A DNA stretch of 7,018 nt, from positions 1 to 7,018 of the forward strand of contig DAOWFT010000124.1 of NCBI GenBank assembly GCA_030637845.1. The letters run 5' to 3'. The stretch comes from Thalassospiraceae bacterium (GTDB lineage Bacteria > Pseudomonadota > Alphaproteobacteria > Rhodospirillales > Magnetovibrionaceae). Of this stretch, positions 5,563-7,018 are shown one piece after another (the first letter of the stretch is position 1; every line of letters begins with the position of its first letter). Below the pieces are notes generated by a model. The model saw only the letters and a program-made list of their open reading frames with translations. It searched no databases and was not told the DNA's origin. The translations under genes and the position numbers were made by a program.

Positions 5563-7018
5563 ATGACAAACACAGACAAAAATAGACCAGACAATAATCG
5601 AATTATAATTTTCGATACAACCTTGCGTGACGGCGAGCAGTCGCCGGGCGCCTCCATGAATCTCGATGAAAAGATGCGCATAGCACTTTTGCTCGAAGAA
5701 ATGGGCGTCGATGTTATTGAGGCCGGTTTCCCCATAGCATCGGACGGTGATTTCGAAGCGGTAAATGAAATAGCCAAGGTGGTTAAAAATTCAACCGTCT
5801 GCGGGCTGGCTCGTGCTACCCGTGGTGATATCGAACGTTGTGCCGATGCCATAAAACCGGCGGAGCGTTCGCGTATTCATACCTTTATTTCCACCAGCCC
5901 GTTGCACATGGAATACAAACTGCAAATGGCCCCGGAAAAAGTTTTGGAAAAAGTTACCGAAAGCGTGACCTTGGCCAGAAACTTTACCGACGATGTAGAA
6001 TGGTCGGCCGAAGACGGCTCGCGGACTGAGCGAGATTTTCTTTGTCGCTGTGTTGAGGCCGCGATTGCCGCTGGTGCCACCACCATCAATATTCCCGATA
6101 CCGTTGGTTACGCCATACCTGCGGAATTTGCCGACCTTATTAGCCACGTTATGAATAATGTGCCCAATATGGACAAGGCCATTATATCGGTTCATTGCCA
6201 TAATGATTTAGGCTTGGCGGTTGCCAATTCGTTGGCCGCAGTCGCGGTAGGTGCCCGCCAGGTCGAATGCACAATAAACGGTCTGGGCGAGCGGGCCGGT
6301 AATGCGGCGATGGAAGAGATCGTTATGGCGCTCAAAACCCGTAATGATTTGATGCCTTATACCACCGGCATAAAAACCGAAAATATAATCAAGGCATCGC
6401 GTCTGGTTTCAACCATTACCGGATTTAATGTGCAACCGAACAAGGCCATTGTCGGAAAAAATGCGTTTGCCCATGAAAGCGGTATCCATCAGGACGGAAT
6501 GTTAAAGCACGCCGGAACCTATGAAATAATGACACCTGAATCCGTGGGCTTAACCGAATCAAAATTGGTTTTGGGCAAACATTCCGGCCGCCACGCGTTT
6601 GGTGATAAATTGCAAGATTTGGGATACGACCTTGGCGACAATGCGTTGGAAGATGCGTTTACCCGCTTCAAGGATTTAGCCGACAAGAAAAAAGAAATCT
6701 TTGACGAAGACATAATGGCCTTGGTCGATGACGAGATATTCCGCGCCAATGACCGCCTTTCCATGGTGGCGCTGGAAATACTCTGTGGCACGGCTCACAA
6801 TCCGCCTCAGGCCAGCCTCGAAATGAATATTGATGGCGAGATTAAATCCTGCAATTCGACCGGTGATGGGCCTGTGGATGCGGCATTTAATGCGGTTACA
6901 CCGTTGTTCCCCCATGAGGCCCGGCTCCAGCTTTATCAGGTTCAGGCTGTTACCGGCGGAACCGATGCTCAGGCCGAGGTCACCGTCAGGTTGGATCAAA
7001 AAGGACGCTGCGTTTACC
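5563..7018 (+). CDS. leuA: 2-isopropylmalate synthase, 3'-truncated by window edge
   Basis: LeuA condenses acetyl-CoA with 2-ketoisovalerate to 2-isopropylmalate, the first committed step of leucine synthesis, and is feedback-inhibited by leucine. The frame stays open to the right edge for 485 codons; the usual length is about 520, so roughly 35 residues are missing. The catalytic TIM barrel shows FDTTLRDGEQSPGAS (17-31, with R22 and D23), WSAEDGSRTERDF, SVHCHNDLG with metal ligands H211 and H213, and GLGERAGNAAMEE with N247; D23, both His and the Asn fit the known metal site. The linker has AFAHESGIHQDGMLKH and LGKHSGRHAF. The region after about residue 390 is the C-terminal leucine-binding regulatory domain. 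The start ATG at 5563 has AAGGA (5549-5553) nine bases upstream. It is preceded by its own promoter and a Leu-rich leader, so it is likely regulated apart from ilvBHC. Confidence 0.96.
   Translation, partial: MTNTDKNRPDNNRIIIFDTTLRDGEQSPGASMNLDEKMRIALLLEEMGVDVIEAGFPIASDGDFEAVNEIAKVVKNSTVCGLARATRGDIERCADAIKPAERSRIHTFISTSPLHMEYKLQMAPEKVLEKVTESVTLARNFTDDVEWSAEDGSRTERDFLCRCVEAAIAAGATTINIPDTVGYAIPAEFADLISHVMNNVPNMDKAIISVHCHNDLGLAVANSLAAVAVGARQVECTINGLGERAGNAAMEEIVMALKTRNDLMPYTTGIKTENIIKASRLVSTITGFNVQPNKAIVGKNAFAHESGIHQDGMLKHAGTYEIMTPESVGLTESKLVLGKHSGRHAFGDKLQDLGYDLGDNALEDAFTRFKDLADKKKEIFDEDIMALVDDEIFRANDRLSMVALEILCGTAHNPPQASLEMNIDGEIKSCNSTGDGPVDAAFNAVTPLFPHEARLQLYQVQAVTGGTDAQAEVTVRLDQKGRCVY

Noticed and set aside
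5547..6201. Minus-strand frames inside leuA
   Set aside because: They are antisense to a clear LeuA with intact catalytic motifs, and no motifs or start signals are visible.

Overview
The window reads as chromosomal DNA of a free-living alphaproteobacterium, probably Rhodospirillales-like. That placement is inference from three things: the gene order miaA - ilvB - ilvH - ilvC - (insert) - leuA, the protein motifs (for example the LeuA stretch with EWSAEDGSRTERDF), and roughly balanced base composition. No database search was possible. TGA is used as a normal stop (miaA) and Trp is encoded by TGG, so the code appears standard.

Layout. Positions 1-78 hold a perfect TATAAT box just ahead of miaA (tRNA dimethylallyltransferase, about 79-1047). 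A 93-bp gap with a strong GC-rich hairpin and a T6 run leads to ilvB (acetolactate synthase large subunit, 1141-2904). It is followed 32 bp later by ilvH (regulatory subunit, 2937-3446) and 50 bp later by ilvC (ketol-acid reductoisomerase, 3497-4516). ilvC carries an in-frame TGA at codon 188 while the rest of the frame continues intact to the family's normal length of 339 residues. A strong intrinsic terminator (4575-4610) closes the + strand block. Converging on it from the right, on the minus strand, is a 166-residue protein (4609-5109) that looks like an antitoxin-like segment fused to a RelE/ParE-like toxin domain. Between that gene and leuA lies a leader of about 450 bp. It contains a TTGACA promoter, a short ORF with a good ribosome binding site and 10 Leu codons in its last 20, and alternative hairpins around the ORF's stop codon. 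leuA (2-isopropylmalate synthase, 5563 to the right edge) is cut off by the window end.

How the genes work together. IlvB and IlvH form acetolactate synthase, the first committed and feedback-controlled step to Val, Leu and Ile. IlvC performs the next step. LeuA takes 2-ketoisovalerate into the leucine branch. miaA is a housekeeping tRNA-modification gene at the head of the cluster. The leader before leuA points to leucine-dependent attenuation.

Main points for a second look: the TGA in ilvC, at a position where I recall Cys in alphaproteobacterial homologues; the single-chain toxin-antitoxin-like gene placed between two biosynthetic genes; the Leu-rich leader without an obvious intrinsic terminator; and a Glu in place of the usual Asp in the thiamine-diphosphate motif of IlvB. 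Apart from these the region is ordinary amino-acid biosynthesis. I see no CRISPR array, insertion sequence, tRNA or rRNA.
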